Made by a program: the position numbers and the translations under genes. 64,000 nt of DNA, from positions 1-64,000 of the forward strand of contig CAWEYS010000021.1 of the NCBI GenBank assembly GCA_963813355.1, given 5' to 3'. Below the pieces are notes generated by a model. It worked only from the letters and a program-made list of their open reading frames with translations, had not been told where the DNA came from and made no database searches. Of the stretch, positions 16,721-24,506 are shown one piece after another. The stretch comes from DATAGF01 sp963813355. Its GTDB lineage: Bacteria; Actinomycetota; Thermoleophilia; Miltoncostaeales; Miltoncostaeaceae. Within the stretch, counting starts at the first letter, position 1. Each line of letters opens with the position of its first letter.

Positions 16721-17356
16721 ATGGACGGCGGGCGGCCGATCGACGTGATGATCTGGAGCGACTTCGTCTGCCCGTTCTGCAACGTCGCCCGCGAGCGCGC
16801 GGCGTTCCTGCGCGAGGAGGCCGGCGCCCGGATCGACTGGCTCCCCTTCGACCTGCACCCCGAGTACCCGCCGGAGGGCATCCCGCGCGCGGAGCTCGTC
16901 CGCCGCTACGGCGCCAGCTTCTCCAACTCGGTGCGGCGGATGAACGAGGAGGCGGGCCTCGTCTACAACCCCCATCCCGAGCGCGTTCCGAACACCCGCC
17001 GGGCGCTCGAGCTCGGCGAGTGGGCGCGGGCACGCGGCGCCTACGACGCGGTGCACGAGCGCATCATGAACGCCTACTGGACCGAGGGGCGGGACATCAC
17101 GGGCTGGGACGTGCTCGCTCCGCTGGTCGTCGAGGCGGGGCTCGACGCCGACGATGCCCGCGCGGAGGTCGACTCCGGGGCGTTCAAGGCCCCGGTCAAC
17201 GCGTCGACCCGGGTGGCCCAGGAGCACGGCATCGCCGCGGTGCCGGCCTTCGTGCTCGACGGCCGCCTGCTGGTCAGCGGCGCCCAGCCGCACGAGGTCT
17301 TCCGGGCGGCCCTCGCGAAGGTCAGCGAGATGCGGGAGGCCTCGGAGGAGGGCTGA
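16721..17356 (+). CDS. DsbA family oxidoreductase (FrnE-like)
   Basis: Intact 211-residue thioredoxin-fold protein. The active site is SDFVCPFCNVARERAAFLRE (Cys-Pro-Phe-Cys), with a helical insertion (VYNPHPERVPNTRRALELGE) and the cis-Pro loop IAAVPAFVLDGRLLVSGAQP. This is the pattern of cytoplasmic FrnE/2-hydroxychromene isomerase-like DsbA proteins; no signal peptide is present. TATCCT ends 7 bases before the ATG, so the mRNA may be leaderless. The 3' end overlaps the convergent gene by 35 bases. Confidence 0.9.
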   Translation: MDGGRPIDVMIWSDFVCPFCNVARERAAFLREEAGARIDWLPFDLHPEYPPEGIPRAELVRRYGASFSNSVRRMNEEAGLVYNPHPERVPNTRRALELGEWARARGAYDAVHERIMNAYWTEGRDITGWDVLAPLVVEAGLDADDARAEVDSGAFKAPVNASTRVAQEHGIAAVPAFVLDGRLLVSGAQPHEVFRAALAKVSEMREASEEG

Positions 17357-17789
17357 CCGGCTCCCCGACCTCCCGGGCGATCGCGCGGATGCGCTCCTCG
17401 GGCCAGCGGGGGTGGTCGATGGCGCGCGCCACGCGGGCGGGCGTGGCGCCGCGCAGGAGCGCCCGGCGCACCTCGGACTCGGCCCGCGCGTCGTCGTCCT
17501 CGTGGGCGGCGTGCCAGGCCGAGCGCAGGCCGGCCTCGGTGCCCTGGCCGGTCGCGGCGTCCACCCGCCGCTGGACGCGTCCGTCCTCCATGGCGGCGAC
17601 GACGGTGCCCGCCAGCGCGGCGACGCCGAGCGGGATCACGATCGCCGGGCGCCAGTCCGAGACCAGGATGGCCACCGGGATGCCGATCACCAGGCCCACG
17701 GCGAAGGCGATCGGCAGCACGACCTTCAGCCGCCGCGTGAGCCCGCGTCCGCCGGTGGGGTCGTCCGAGGGTGCGAGGGGTGGTCCCAT
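17322..17789 (-). CDS. Two-helix membrane protein, 155 aa
   Basis: Two adjacent hydrophobic helices (VVLPIAFAVGLVIGIPVAIL and AIVIPLGVAALAGTVVAAME) are followed by a charged region (LRSAWHAAHEDDDARAESEV) and a small helical domain (RRALLRGATPARVARAIDHP). ATG 17789 was chosen because GGAGG stands 4 bases before it; the frame is open further upstream. Convergent with the DsbA gene and overlapping it. Function unknown. Confidence 0.6.
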   Translation of the reverse strand: MGPPLAPSDDPTGGRGLTRRLKVVLPIAFAVGLVIGIPVAILVSDWRPAIVIPLGVAALAGTVVAAMEDGRVQRRVDAATGQGTEAGLRSAWHAAHEDDDARAESEVRRALLRGATPARVARAIDHPRWPEERIRAIAREVGEPVSPPPRPPASR

Positions 17790-17892
17790 GGCGCCTCCGA
17801 GGTCCGGCTCCAGCATGACAGGCCCGCGGTCGGGCGTGACCGGCGCCGTTCCGGGGAAGGGTTCCCCCGAACCCCCGAGATGGAGGACCGCC

Positions 17893-18453
17893 ATGCCCCT
17901 GCAGCCGCAGGACCTGCGCGGCATGTTCGTGCGCGACCGCGACGGAGCCCCGGTCGGAACCGTCGAGGACCTCTACGTCGACCGGCCCACGGGCGAGATC
18001 CGCTACCTCGGGATCTCCGCCGAGGCCCTCGGCGTGCACGTGCTGGTGCCGCTGGAGGGCGTGGCGGCCGAGGAGGACGAGCTCGGGGAGGCGGTGCGGG
18101 TGCCGTACACCCGCGCCCACCTGATGGAGGCGCCGCCCCTCGCCCCCGGCACCGAGCCCACGGTCACGCTGGAGGGGGAGATCCACAGCCACTTCGAGCG
18201 GACGCCCTACTGGGACGTCGTGCGCGCGCGGCAGACGACGCCCGCGCCGACGCCGGAGGTCGCCGCCGCCGAGGCCGCCGACGCCGAGGCCGGGGCGTCC
18301 GACGCGACGGTCTACGACGCGCGCCGCACCGACCTCGCCGCCCGCCAGACCGAGCCCGCCCCCACCACGCGCATCGCCGACGCCGAGGTGGAGGCCGCCC
18401 TCGCCCGGGGCCACGACCCGGACGAGGTGAGGGTCAAGCGCTGGGGCACCTGA
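17893..18453 (+). CDS. PRC-barrel domain protein
   Basis: The first 75 residues (LRGMFVRDRDGAPVGTVEDL, YVDRPTGEIRYLGISAEAL, HVLVPLEGVAAEEDELGEAV) form a PRC barrel, the small beta-barrel found in RimM, photosynthetic reaction centres and many stress proteins. An acidic disordered linker rich in Ala/Glu/Asp follows, and a C-terminal segment (DAEVEAALARGHDPDEVRVK) ends the 186-residue protein. GGAGG is 6 bases from the ATG. Role unknown. Confidence 0.82.
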   Translation: MPLQPQDLRGMFVRDRDGAPVGTVEDLYVDRPTGEIRYLGISAEALGVHVLVPLEGVAAEEDELGEAVRVPYTRAHLMEAPPLAPGTEPTVTLEGEIHSHFERTPYWDVVRARQTTPAPTPEVAAAEAADAEAGASDATVYDARRTDLAARQTEPAPTTRIADAEVEAALARGHDPDEVRVKRWGT

Positions 18454-18487
18454 GGCACGCTCTCGGCACGGTCGGGCGGTGAATGGC

Positions 18488-18519
18488 GTCCGGCGCCCGG
18501 GTCAGGATGGGTGCCGGAC
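18488..18519. terminator. Inverted repeat between the PRC-barrel and ssb genes
   Basis: Arms GTCCGGCGCCC and GGGTGCCGGAC pair in 10 of 11 positions around a 10-base loop. No U-run follows, so it is not a classical intrinsic terminator. It could also be a structure in the ssb leader, which begins 33 bases further on. Confidence 0.35.
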
Positions 18520-18552
18520 GGATTCCGAAACGGCACCAGCGGAGGTGCGCAC

Positions 18553-19023
18553 ATGCCCGCCGACCTGAACCGCGTCACCCTGGTGGGGCGCCTCACCCGC
18601 GACCCCGAGCTGCGCCACACCCAGGGGGGCGACCCGGTCTGCTCGATCCGCCTGGCGGTCTCGAGCCGGGCCCGCGATGAGAGCGGCAACTGGGGCGACC
18701 GCTCCAACTACTTCGACGTCACCGTCTTCGGCCGCCAGGCCGAGACCGCCTCCACCTACCTGGCCAAGGGCCGGCGCATCGGCGTGGACGGGCGCCTGTC
18801 CTGGCGCGAGTGGCAGGCCCAGGACGGCTCCAAGCGCCAGGGCGTCGAGGTGATCGCCAACGACGTCTTCTTCCTCGACAGCCGCGGCGAGGGCGGCGGC
18901 GAGGGCGGGGGCGGGTGGAGCCGCGAGAGCACGGAGACCCCGGCCCCGACCCCGGTCGGCGCGCCGGCCGGCAACGGCGGCGGGGGCGACGCGAGCGACG
19001 ACGACGCGGAGGTGCCCTTCTAG
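18553..19023 (+). CDS. ssb: Single-stranded DNA-binding protein, copy 1
   Basis: OB-fold SSB of 156 residues: NRVTLVGRLTRDPELRHT, CSIRLAVSSRARDESGNW, NYFDVTVFGRQAETASTYLA, GVDGRLSWREWQAQDGSKRQ. A Gly-rich linker and the acidic tip DDDAEVPF follow; the tip is the usual interaction site for repair and replication partners. GGAGGTG lies 7 bases before the ATG. Bases 18554-18912 are identical to 59269-59627 in the second ssb; only linker and tail differ. This copy stands outside the ribosomal protein operon, next to the PRC-barrel gene, and its stop shares CTAG with a convergent small gene. Confidence 0.95.
   Translation: MPADLNRVTLVGRLTRDPELRHTQGGDPVCSIRLAVSSRARDESGNWGDRSNYFDVTVFGRQAETASTYLAKGRRIGVDGRLSWREWQAQDGSKRQGVEVIANDVFFLDSRGEGGGEGGGGWSRESTETPAPTPVGAPAGNGGGGDASDDDAEVPF
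18554..18912 (+). repeat. 359-bp exact repeat, copy 1 (ssb OB-fold)
   Basis: Base-for-base identical to 59269-59627 by direct comparison, including all third codon positions. Identity starts at the second base of the start codon and stops within the Gly-rich linker; flanks are unrelated. This means recent duplication, gene conversion or an assembly effect. Confidence 0.95.
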
Positions 19024-19181
19024 GAGCGATCCGCGCGCAGCCGCTCGAGCACCTCGCGCACGTCGGACGCCGTCAACGGCTCGGCGGCGTCAGGCTCGAT
19101 CTCCGCCGCGAGGAAGCCGTCGCGTTCGACCAGTCGGATCGACGGCGGGCTCGGCTCGTTCTCGATGCGCGCGTCACTCAT
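19020..19181 (-). CDS. Small protein, 53 aa
   Basis: An ORF below usual length cut-offs: MSDARIENEPSPPSIRLVER, then DGFLAAEIEPDAAEPLTASD and VREVLERLRADRS. Composition is normal for a short acidic cytosolic protein with a C-terminal helix. Two things support it. TACCCT lies 6 bases before the ATG, the leaderless spacing seen elsewhere here. Its TAG also shares CTAG with the ssb stop, as in other convergent pairs of this region. Function unknown. Confidence 0.55.
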   Translation of the reverse strand: MSDARIENEPSPPSIRLVERDGFLAAEIEPDAAEPLTASDVREVLERLRADRS

Positions 19182-19200
19182 CACGCCAGGGTAACGCGGC

Positions 19201-20545
19201 TCACCGCGTCGCGGCGCCGCCCGACCGCCACGAGCGGCGGACGATGCGCGCGCGCCCGGCGGTCGGGTTCCAGCGGGTGGCGTAGGCCTGGGTGTCGCCG
19301 AGGGCGGTCGTCCAGAGGATCTCGCTGGGCCCGCGGAGGGTGGCCAGGGTGCGGACGCCCCCGCGCGAGATGCGGCGCAGGCGCAGGTACGAGATGGCGC
19401 CGCGCTGCTCGACCCACAGGATGCGGCCGCGGGCGATCGAGGGGTTGACGACCAGGCCAGTGCGCGAGGAGGCGATCACCTTGGACCGCTGGGGCCCCGC
19501 GGCGACCGGGCGCAGGCGCACCTGCGAGCGGCGGCCGGTGGAGATGTGCCAGGCGATCAGCCCGGCGCGCAGGGCCGGGCGGCCGATGTCGGCGTTGGGG
19601 CGGGCGCCGGCGATGCCGCGGCGCTCGCCCGTGGTGAGGTCGGCGACCTCGAGGAACTCGGCGCCGTTGGGGACCTGCACCCGGTAGGCGACGAGCGGCC
19701 ACTCGAGCGCCGGGGCGTCGTAGGGCCCCTCGAGGCGGGCGATCTGCTCGCCGGTGGTCCAGCGGACGACGCGGATGCCGCCCGCGTCGGCGTAGGCCAG
19801 CAGGTCGCCGTGGAGGGCGGGCGAGCGGCCGCCGGCGAAGCCCACCGGCGGGGCGCCGGGCGGGCGGACCTGCACGCTCGGGCCGGCGAGGGGGTCGAGG
19901 CGCGCCTCGGCGACGACGTCGCCCCACGCGGCCGGGTCGTATCCGCCGCGCGGCCCGGCCGGCGGCGCCTGGCCGAGCGCGGGCGACGCGCCCACCAGGA
20001 CGGCGACCGCCACCAGCGCCGCGGCGTTGGCCGGCCGCACCAGGCGCGAGCGCGCGGCCAGGCGGCCCACGGCGGCGGCCGGGTCGGCGTTGCGCATTGT
20101 CGGCAGGATCACCATGAGGGCCCGCCCGACGCCGAACGGCACCAGGCAGGCCGCCGACACCAGCGGGTCGCCGATCGCCAGGGCGCCGGCGCAGGCGACG
20201 AGGAAGGTCGTGACCGGCAGGCGCGTGAGCAGGCCCACGCCGAGGCCGGCGCCGTAGGCGAGCGACCAGACGGGCAGGGGCCAGTCCCGGCGCCAGCGCT
20301 CGGGCACCTGGCCGCGCGCGCCGGGCACGGGGCCGGGGATGAGGCCGATCTCGCGCGCGGCGGCGACCAGCGCGAGGGCGGCCACGACGGCGAGGGCGAC
20401 CGTGCGGTCGAGCGCGGAGCCGGCGAGGCCGAGCAGGGCGCCCAGGGCGGCCGAGGCGAGCACGGCCGCCGAGCGCGAAGAGCGCGAGGGCGATGCGGTA
20501 GCGGCGGCGGCTCCCGCACCCGGCGGGAGTGATGGTCTCGACCAT
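19201..20545 (-). CDS. Membrane protein with C-terminal beta-propeller-like domain, frameshifted once
   Basis: Starts MVETITPAGCGSRRRYRIAL, shifts frame near 20,475, then shows several membrane helices (LGALLGLAGSALDRTVALAV; WPLPVWSLAYGAGLGVGLLT; TTFLVACAGALAIGDPLVSA) in a pattern reminiscent of CcdA/DsbD-type transporters. From about residue 190 repeated short beta blades occur (GDLLAYADAGGIRVVRWTTG, PLVAYRVQVPNGAEFLEVAD, RPALRAGLIAWHISTG, SIARGRILWVEQRGAISYLR), as in TolB-like propellers. Last gene of the cluster with the MauE-like and Cys-rich proteins; an anchored propeller partner, loosely like the MADH heavy chain, is only a suggestion. Confidence 0.65.
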
Positions 20546-20554
20546 CGAGAAGCC

Positions 20555-20623
20555 TCAGGGCGACCAGGCGCCCGACACCCCGGCGATCAGGGCGGCGGCC
20601 GCGATGCCGATCTCGGCTAGCAC
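20555..20623 (-). CDS. Possible 22-residue membrane peptide
   Basis: The GTG at 20623 overlaps the end of the Cys-rich protein gene and opens VLAEIGIAAAALIAGVSGAW, then SP and a TGA at 20555. The peptide is one hydrophobic helix. It fills the only gap in this otherwise tightly packed cluster, between the Cys-rich gene and the membrane-propeller gene. There is no independent evidence for translation. Confidence 0.3.
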   Translation of the reverse strand: MLAEIGIAAAALIAGVSGAWSP

Positions 20624-21237
20624 GGGACTCCGGTGTCGTAGTACATGACGCAGAAGACGCGCCGGCCGGGCCGGCAGTAGCCGCGCAGGCCGGCGTCGCC
20701 GTTGATGCGCGTGCGGTTGGTGGTGCAGCAGTCGGTGAGCTTGCGGATCTGGTCGTCGCAGCAGCGGTACCAGGCGCCCTGGGTGACCGCGTCGACGCCG
20801 AAGCGGCGCGGGACCTCGTCCTCGCACATGCGCGTGCGCGGCGCGCGCGGCAGCGGGCTGCCGTCGGGGGCCAGCAGCAGCTCCCCCTCGCGGCCGACCG
20901 GCCGGCCGTGGGCGTCGATGAGGCGGCCGAGGTCGTCGATCGGCCGGCCGTCGGCGGGCCGCAGCGGGAAGCCGCGCGCGTCGATGCGCGGCAGCTCGTA
21001 GGGGCCGGGGCACGAGCCCGTCGTGAAGTAGTGGCCGCAGAAGCCGTACCAGCCGCCGCGGATGCGGTTGGTGCCGGGGATGCGGGCGGCCTCGGCCCGC
21101 TCGGCCTCGCGCAGGCCCAGGGCCCCGAGCACGGTCGCGCCGACCCCGGCCAGGAACGAGCGGCGCGTGGTGCCCGACGCCAGCCGCCGCGACAGCGACC
21201 GCGCCCCGCGCTCCACCGGCCCCTCAGGCCGCGGCAC
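20617..21237 (-). CDS. Tat-exported Cys-rich protein, possibly related to methylamine dehydrogenase light chain
   Basis: A twin-arginine signal (SGTTRRSFLAGVGATVLGAL) is followed by a mature part with ten Cys (67, 76, 138, 159, 160, 170, 171, 188, 196, 206) and two Trp (63, 156). The C-terminal block AWYRCCDDQIRKLTDCC, YCRPGRRVFCVMYYD resembles in style, not in clear alignment, the disulfide-rich TTQ-bearing small subunit of methylamine dehydrogenase, also a Tat substrate. The middle (FPLRPADGRPIDDLGRLIDA) is an insertion of short repeats. Directly upstream and overlapping is a MauE-thioredoxin fusion, the type of protein that makes MADH disulfides. Enzyme activity is unproven. Confidence 0.55.
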   Translation of the reverse strand: MPRPEGPVERGARSLSRRLASGTTRRSFLAGVGATVLGALGLREAERAEAARIPGTNRIRGGWYGFCGHYFTTGSCPGPYELPRIDARGFPLRPADGRPIDDLGRLIDAHGRPVGREGELLLAPDGSPLPRAPRTRMCEDEVPRRFGVDAVTQGAWYRCCDDQIRKLTDCCTTNRTRINGDAGLRGYCRPGRRVFCVMYYDTGVPC

Positions 21238-22099
21238 GCGCGCGCTCGCGTCCGGTCTCGATGAGCTCCTCGATCTGCTCCAGCGTGTTGACGAGCCCCT
21301 TGGCCGCCACGACGCCGTCCTCCAGGTAGGCGACGTAGGGCGTGCCGGGCACGCGGTAGCGGCGGAAGACGTCCGACTGATGGTCCTCGGAGACGGCGAG
21401 GACGCGCAACCCGTCGCGCTCCAGCGCCCCCAGCGCGCTCGCGATCTCGGCGCACAGCCGGCAGCCCGGCGAGCCGAAGGCGACCAGCTCGGGGCCGCTG
21501 CGGGTCAGGCCCGCCAGCGCCGGGGCGGTGGCGCCGAGCGGGGGGCCCTCGTCGGCCAGCTCGAGCGCGGCGGCCGGGCCGAGGCGGGCCTCGAGCACCC
21601 CGACCTGCCGGTAGAGCGCCAGGACGAGCACGACCAGGATCGCGACGACGAGCCCGAGCGCGACCAGCGCGGCGACGACCACGGCGTCCCCGGAGGGCGC
21701 CGGCACGTCGGCGCCCACGCCGGACGCCACCAGCCCGCCGAGCGCCGCCAGCCCGAGCGCGCGCGCGGCCAGCAGCCCCACCGGGCGCTCGCGGGCCCGG
21801 CCGAAGCAGCCGCAGCCCGCCCGCCGCGCGCCGCGCAGGCGCAGCCTCACCAGCGAGGCGGCGAACACCAGCCCGAGCGCCCAGGCGGCGAGCCCCGCCG
21901 CGCGCGCCGTCGGGCCGATGAGCACCAGGACCCCGAGGGCGGCCTCGGTCGCCACCACCGCCCAGGCGACCGGCCGGCGCAGCCGCTCCGCGACGCCGTG
22001 CTCGGCGACGACCGCCGCGAAGCGCGGCATGTCGCGCAGCTTGGCCGCCGCCGCCCACAGCAGCACGGCCGCCAGGGCGATGCGCAGGGCGAGGTCCAT
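21224..22099 (-). CDS. MauE/DoxX-like membrane protein fused to a thioredoxin-like domain
   Basis: N-terminal half: four helices of the MauE family (LALRIALAAVLLWAAAAKLR, AWAVVATEAALGVLVLIGPT, AWALGLVFAASLVRLRLRG) with the paired Cys of AGCGCFGRARERPVG that MauE/VKOR-like redox membrane proteins carry. C-terminal half: a further helix (ALVALGLVVAILVVLVLALY) and a thioredoxin-like domain with GSPGCRLCAEIASALGALER (Cys-Arg-Leu-Cys) and cis-Pro VPGTPYVAYLEDG, comparable to MauD. The 291-residue fusion unites what are two genes, mauE and mauD, in methylotrophs. Its ATG follows the DegV stop without a gap (TAGATG). Probable role: disulfide formation in the adjacent Cys-rich exported protein. Confidence 0.78.
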   Translation of the reverse strand: MDLALRIALAAVLLWAAAAKLRDMPRFAAVVAEHGVAERLRRPVAWAVVATEAALGVLVLIGPTARAAGLAAWALGLVFAASLVRLRLRGARRAGCGCFGRARERPVGLLAARALGLAALGGLVASGVGADVPAPSGDAVVVAALVALGLVVAILVVLVLALYRQVGVLEARLGPAAALELADEGPPLGATAPALAGLTRSGPELVAFGSPGCRLCAEIASALGALERDGLRVLAVSEDHQSDVFRRYRVPGTPYVAYLEDGVVAAKGLVNTLEQIEELIETGRERARAAA

Positions 22100-22993
22100 C
22101 TACTCGTCGTCCAGCGGGTCGTGGACGAAGGCCACGGCGTACGCCCCCGGCCCGGCGTGGGTGCCGACCGTCGGCCCGATCTCGCTCACCAGGTCGATCG
22201 AGGCGCGCGGGCGCGCCTGCCGCACCATCTCCTCCAGCTCGGGGACGATCTCGGGCCGGCGCGTGTGGCCGAGCGCCACGCGCAGCGGGCGGTCCGGGGC
22301 GGAGCGCTCCTCGAGGTACTCGCGCATGGCCGGCATGACCCGGTGGGACCCGCGCACGCGCGAGTGGGGGGCGACCTCGCCGTCGTCGAACTGCAGGATC
22401 GGCCGCACCCGCAGCAGCGACCCGGCCGCGGCCTGCGCGCGGCCGACGCGGCCTCCGCGCTGGAGGAACTCGAGCGTCTCGAGCGAGAACACGACCCGGT
22501 GGTCGTCGCTGAGGCGCGCCAGGGCCTCCTGCGCCTCGCCGGCGGTGCAGCCGCGCTCGAGCAGCGCCTGGAGCCGCAGCGCCAGCAGCCCGAGGCCGAT
22601 GGTGACCGACTTGCTCTCGAGCACCATCACGCGCTCCTCGCCCACCGAGCCCAATTCGAGCACAGCCGCGCGGAAGCCCTCGACGGTGCCGCTCATCCGC
22701 CCCGACAGGGGCAGGACGACGATGGTCTCGTGGGTCTGGAGCGCCTCGCGCAGCACGTCGGCCAGCATCCCGGTGGGCGGCTGCGAGGTGGTGGGCAGGC
22801 GGTCGCTGCGCGCCAGGCGCTCGTAGAAGCCGGCGGCGTCGATGTTGACGCCGTCGGCGAACGACTCGGCGCCGAAGGCGACCGGGATGGGCACCACCCG
22901 CCAGTTCGGCGGCCGCAGGTCGGCCGAGACGTCGGCCGACGAGTTGACGACCACCGCCGTGCTGCTGGCGTCGAGGTGGTGGGCGGGCTCCAT
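22100..22993 (-). CDS. DegV family fatty acid-binding protein (FakB-like)
   Basis: Intact 297-residue DegV protein: AVVVNSSADVSADL, VVPIPVAFGAESFADGVNID, LPTTSQPPTGMLADVL, IVVLPLSGRMSGTVEGFRAA, LEFLQRGGRVGRAQAAAGSL and the C-terminal EIGPTVGTHAGPGAYAVAFV. These are the fatty-acid pocket segments including the conserved TSQP and the His of GTHAGPG. It presents acyl chains to the DAK2 kinase. The upstream DAK2 gene overlaps it by one base (TGATG), so FakA and FakB would be made together. Confidence 0.9.
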   Translation of the reverse strand: MEPAHHLDASSTAVVVNSSADVSADLRPPNWRVVPIPVAFGAESFADGVNIDAAGFYERLARSDRLPTTSQPPTGMLADVLREALQTHETIVVLPLSGRMSGTVEGFRAAVLELGSVGEERVMVLESKSVTIGLGLLALRLQALLERGCTAGEAQEALARLSDDHRVVFSLETLEFLQRGGRVGRAQAAAGSLLRVRPILQFDDGEVAPHSRVRGSHRVMPAMREYLEERSAPDRPLRVALGHTRRPEIVPELEEMVRQARPRASIDLVSEIGPTVGTHAGPGAYAVAFVHDPLDDE

Positions 22994-24483
22994 CACTCGA
23001 CCCCGACGGCCAGCGCCGGACGCGCCTGGCCGCCCTCGTGGGCCTCGACCTCCACCTCGGGCCCGGCGGCCCCGCGCACCCAGGCCTCGACCTCGGGCGG
23101 CGCCACCCCGGCGCCGGCGCCGATCAGCACCGTGACCAGGGCGGGCTCGTCGCCGAGGAGGCCCGCGAGGGCGGCCTCGAGCCCGGCCCGCAGGGTCGCC
23201 GGGTCGTCGCCGTCGACCTCGGCGGCGCGCACGCCCGCCGCCAGCTCGCGCATCTCCCGGGCGTTGGCCTCGGCCGTGGCGGCCGGGTCGAGGCCGACCA
23301 GGCACGCAAGCAGCCCCGGCAGGGAGCCCGCGTCGACGGCCGCGCCGCCGACCGCGGCGCGCGCGGCGGCCAGGCCCTCGGGGCCCGCGGTGACGACGAC
23401 GCCCTCGGGCGCGCCGGTCGCCTCCAGCGCGGCCGCGATCTCGCCGGCGGCGGCGGCCGGGTCGAGCGTGCCGGCCCCGAGGCCCTCGGCCAGCTCCCGC
23501 ACGCCCTCGCCGGCGACGAGCGCGACCGCGGCGCAGCTCGCCCCCGCCGCCGCCGCCCGCCGCAGGCGGGCGTCGCGCTCGGCCTCCTGGCGGCGCATGT
23601 CGTCGAAGCGCATCGCCGTGACCTCGCCCCAGGGGCGCGCCGCCTCGGCGGCCCGCTCGGGGGCGTCGGTGTGGACGTGCACCTTGGCCTGCGCGGAGTC
23701 GCCCATCACCAGCAGGCTGTCGCCCAGCGACAGCAGCGACGCCTCGAGGGCGTCGAGGTCGATCGCCGCCCCCTCCACGAGGAAGCTGGTGCAGTAGCGG
23801 TAGCGCGACGGGACGTGGTCGGCCGCGACGACGCGCGGGCGGCCCACGTCGATGGGCGGGGCGACCTCGCGCCCCAGCAGCCCGGCGCCCAGGCCCTCCA
23901 GCAGGACGACAAGGCCGAGCCCGCCCGAGTCGACCACCCCGGCCTCGCGCAGGACGGCGAGCAGCTCGGGCGTCTCGGCGACACCGCGGCGCCCGCCCTC
24001 CAGGGCGGCGTCCAGGACCGCCTCGAGCCCGTCGCCCTCGGCCGCCTCGGCGCCCTCGGCGGTGCGGCGGGCCACCGTGAGCATGGTGCCCTCGACCGGG
24101 TGGCGCACCGCGGCGTAGGCCGTCTCGCTCGCCCGCCGCAGGGCCCGGGCGAGCGCCGGTCCGCCGAGGTCGTCCTCCCCCGCCAGCGACTCGGCCGCGC
24201 CGCGCACGAGCTGGGAGAGGATCATGCCGCTGTTGCCGCGCGCGCCCATCAGGGCGGCGCGCGCCAGCGCGGCGCAGCGCTCGGGCCACGGGAGGCCGGT
24301 GGTGGCGGCCGCCGCCTGCTCCACCGCCACGGCGGTGATCAGCATGTTCGTGCCGGTGTCGCCGTCGGCGACCGGGAAGACGTTGAGGTCGTCGATCTCG
24401 CCGGCCCGGGCCTCGAGGGCCGCGCGGGCCGCGCCCACCACGCGCACCAGACGCTCTCCGGAGGCGGTGGCGGGGCCGCTCAT
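22993..24483 (-). CDS. DAK2 domain fatty acid kinase subunit (FakA/YloV-like)
   Basis: Protein of 496 residues. The N-terminal DhaL/DAK2 ATP domain has NVFPVADGDTGTNM (metal-binding Asp cluster), ARGNSGMILSQLVRGAAESL, HPVEGTMLTVARR and VVDSGGLGLVVLLEGLGAGL. The middle has SRYRYCTSFLVEG, SLGDSLLVMGDSAQAKVHVH. The C-terminal FakA domain shows GVRELAEGLGAG and LVTVLIGAGAGVAPPEVEAW. It phosphorylates fatty acids bound to the DegV protein encoded next. TAGGGT lies 7 bases before the ATG, so this may be a leaderless first gene of the FakA-FakB-MauE run. Confidence 0.9.
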   Translation of the reverse strand: MSGPATASGERLVRVVGAARAALEARAGEIDDLNVFPVADGDTGTNMLITAVAVEQAAAATTGLPWPERCAALARAALMGARGNSGMILSQLVRGAAESLAGEDDLGGPALARALRRASETAYAAVRHPVEGTMLTVARRTAEGAEAAEGDGLEAVLDAALEGGRRGVAETPELLAVLREAGVVDSGGLGLVVLLEGLGAGLLGREVAPPIDVGRPRVVAADHVPSRYRYCTSFLVEGAAIDLDALEASLLSLGDSLLVMGDSAQAKVHVHTDAPERAAEAARPWGEVTAMRFDDMRRQEAERDARLRRAAAAGASCAAVALVAGEGVRELAEGLGAGTLDPAAAAGEIAAALEATGAPEGVVVTAGPEGLAAARAAVGGAAVDAGSLPGLLACLVGLDPAATAEANAREMRELAAGVRAAEVDGDDPATLRAGLEAALAGLLGDEPALVTVLIGAGAGVAPPEVEAWVRGAAGPEVEVEAHEGGQARPALAVGVE

Positions 24484-24506
24484 CGCCGTGACCCTATCCG
24501 CTCGGC

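Noticed and set aside
18488..18519. Riboswitch in the ssb leader
   Set aside because: Only a simple hairpin is visible; no conserved riboswitch core was recognised.
21062..23797. A 911-residue plus-strand open frame opposite the MauE, DegV and DAK2 genes
   Set aside because: Antisense shadow; the minus strand carries clear conserved motifs throughout.
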